From: CAZUXE01 sp964624585
GTDB taxonomy: Bacteria; Hydrothermota; Tepidihabitantia; B3-TA06
Direction: 5' to 3'
Length of the DNA stretch: 23,792 nt
NCBI GenBank assembly: GCA_964624585.1
Contig: CAZUXE010000023.1
Coordinates: 1-23,792, forward strand
In this document: in pieces, positions 23,718 to 23,792 of the stretch
Numbering within the stretch: position 1 is the stretch's first letter
Layout of the letters: every line of letters starts with the position of its first letter
Made by a program: the position numbers and the translations under genes
The notes under the pieces: model-generated
Told to the model about the DNA's origin: nothing
Databases searched by the model: none
The model's input: the letters and a program-made list of their open reading frames with translations, nothing else

Positions 23718-23792
23718 ACGCATTGTCTCTGTCTTAGAGACGCATTGTCTCTGTCTTAGAGACGCATTGTCTCTGTCTTAGAGACGCATTGT
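23713..23792 (+). repeat. 22-bp tandem repeat, each unit a hairpin, open at the window end
   Basis: A 20-bp first unit (23713-23732) lacks two bases. Two perfect 22-bp units follow (23733-23754 and 23755-23776), then a partial unit of 16 bp cut by the end of the window. Each full unit contains AGAGAC-GCATT-GTCTCT, a perfect 6-bp stem with a 5-nt loop. The true copy number is unknown. Confidence 0.9.

Noticed and set aside
23713..23792. Short direct repeats as a CRISPR array
   Set aside because: The units are contiguous with no unique spacers, so this is a simple tandem repeat.

Overview
The window looks like chromosomal DNA from an uncultivated, diderm, fairly AT-rich bacterium of the wider FCB (Fibrobacterota-Chlorobiota-Bacteroidota) or WOR-3/Cloacimonadota kind. 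The evidence is a set of type IX secretion (T9SS) hallmarks: a PorX-type response regulator with a PglZ domain, a PorV/PorQ-type outer-membrane barrel, and a large FG-GAP protein ending in a T9SS type A sorting domain. Two OmpA-domain proteins also imply an outer membrane. Promoters are of TTGACA / TAnnnT type, not the -33/-7 type of true Bacteroidetes, which argues for a deeper FCB-like lineage. The species cannot be named from the sequence.

Layout. 1-240: array of hairpin repeats. 479-2775 (minus): dapF, then a WbpA-type nucleotide-sugar dehydrogenase, each with its own promoter. 3003-5336 (plus): a 34-codon leader ORF abutting a lipoprotein lytic transglycosylase. 5536-10628 (plus): T9SS cargo protein, overlapping by 4 bp a PorV-like barrel fused to TPRs. 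10629-11351: repeat-bearing non-coding stretch. 11352-11717 (minus): small lipoprotein. 11869-14929 (plus): ECF sigma factor, zinc-finger anti-sigma factor, exported bactofilin-like membrane protein, YihY/BrkB protein. 15237-17165 (minus) and 17604-19268 (plus): two divergent OmpA paralogues with carboxypeptidase-regulatory-like domains, both ended by clear terminators. 19602-22199 (plus): porX-like regulator directly abutting a type-2 malate/lactate dehydrogenase. 22320-23153 (minus): degenerate CPBP-like membrane protein. 23292-23792: 11-bp repeats, a second copy of the hairpin array, and a 22-bp tandem hairpin repeat running off the end.

Most of the window concerns the cell envelope: peptidoglycan precursor supply (DapF), nucleotide sugars for surface polysaccharide, murein cleavage, secretion and surface attachment of T9SS cargo, OmpA anchors, and an envelope-type sigma/anti-sigma module. 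The most interesting signals are regulatory. The cargo gene and porX share a nearly identical 23-bp promoter element. Four genes appear to be transcribed without a leader, the start codon lying 6-7 nt after the -10 box. Nine of the ten promoters I can place have a spacer of exactly 16 nt. No tRNA, rRNA, CRISPR array, prophage or transposase is seen. The repeats at both edges suggest the window is a contig that broke at dispersed repeats.
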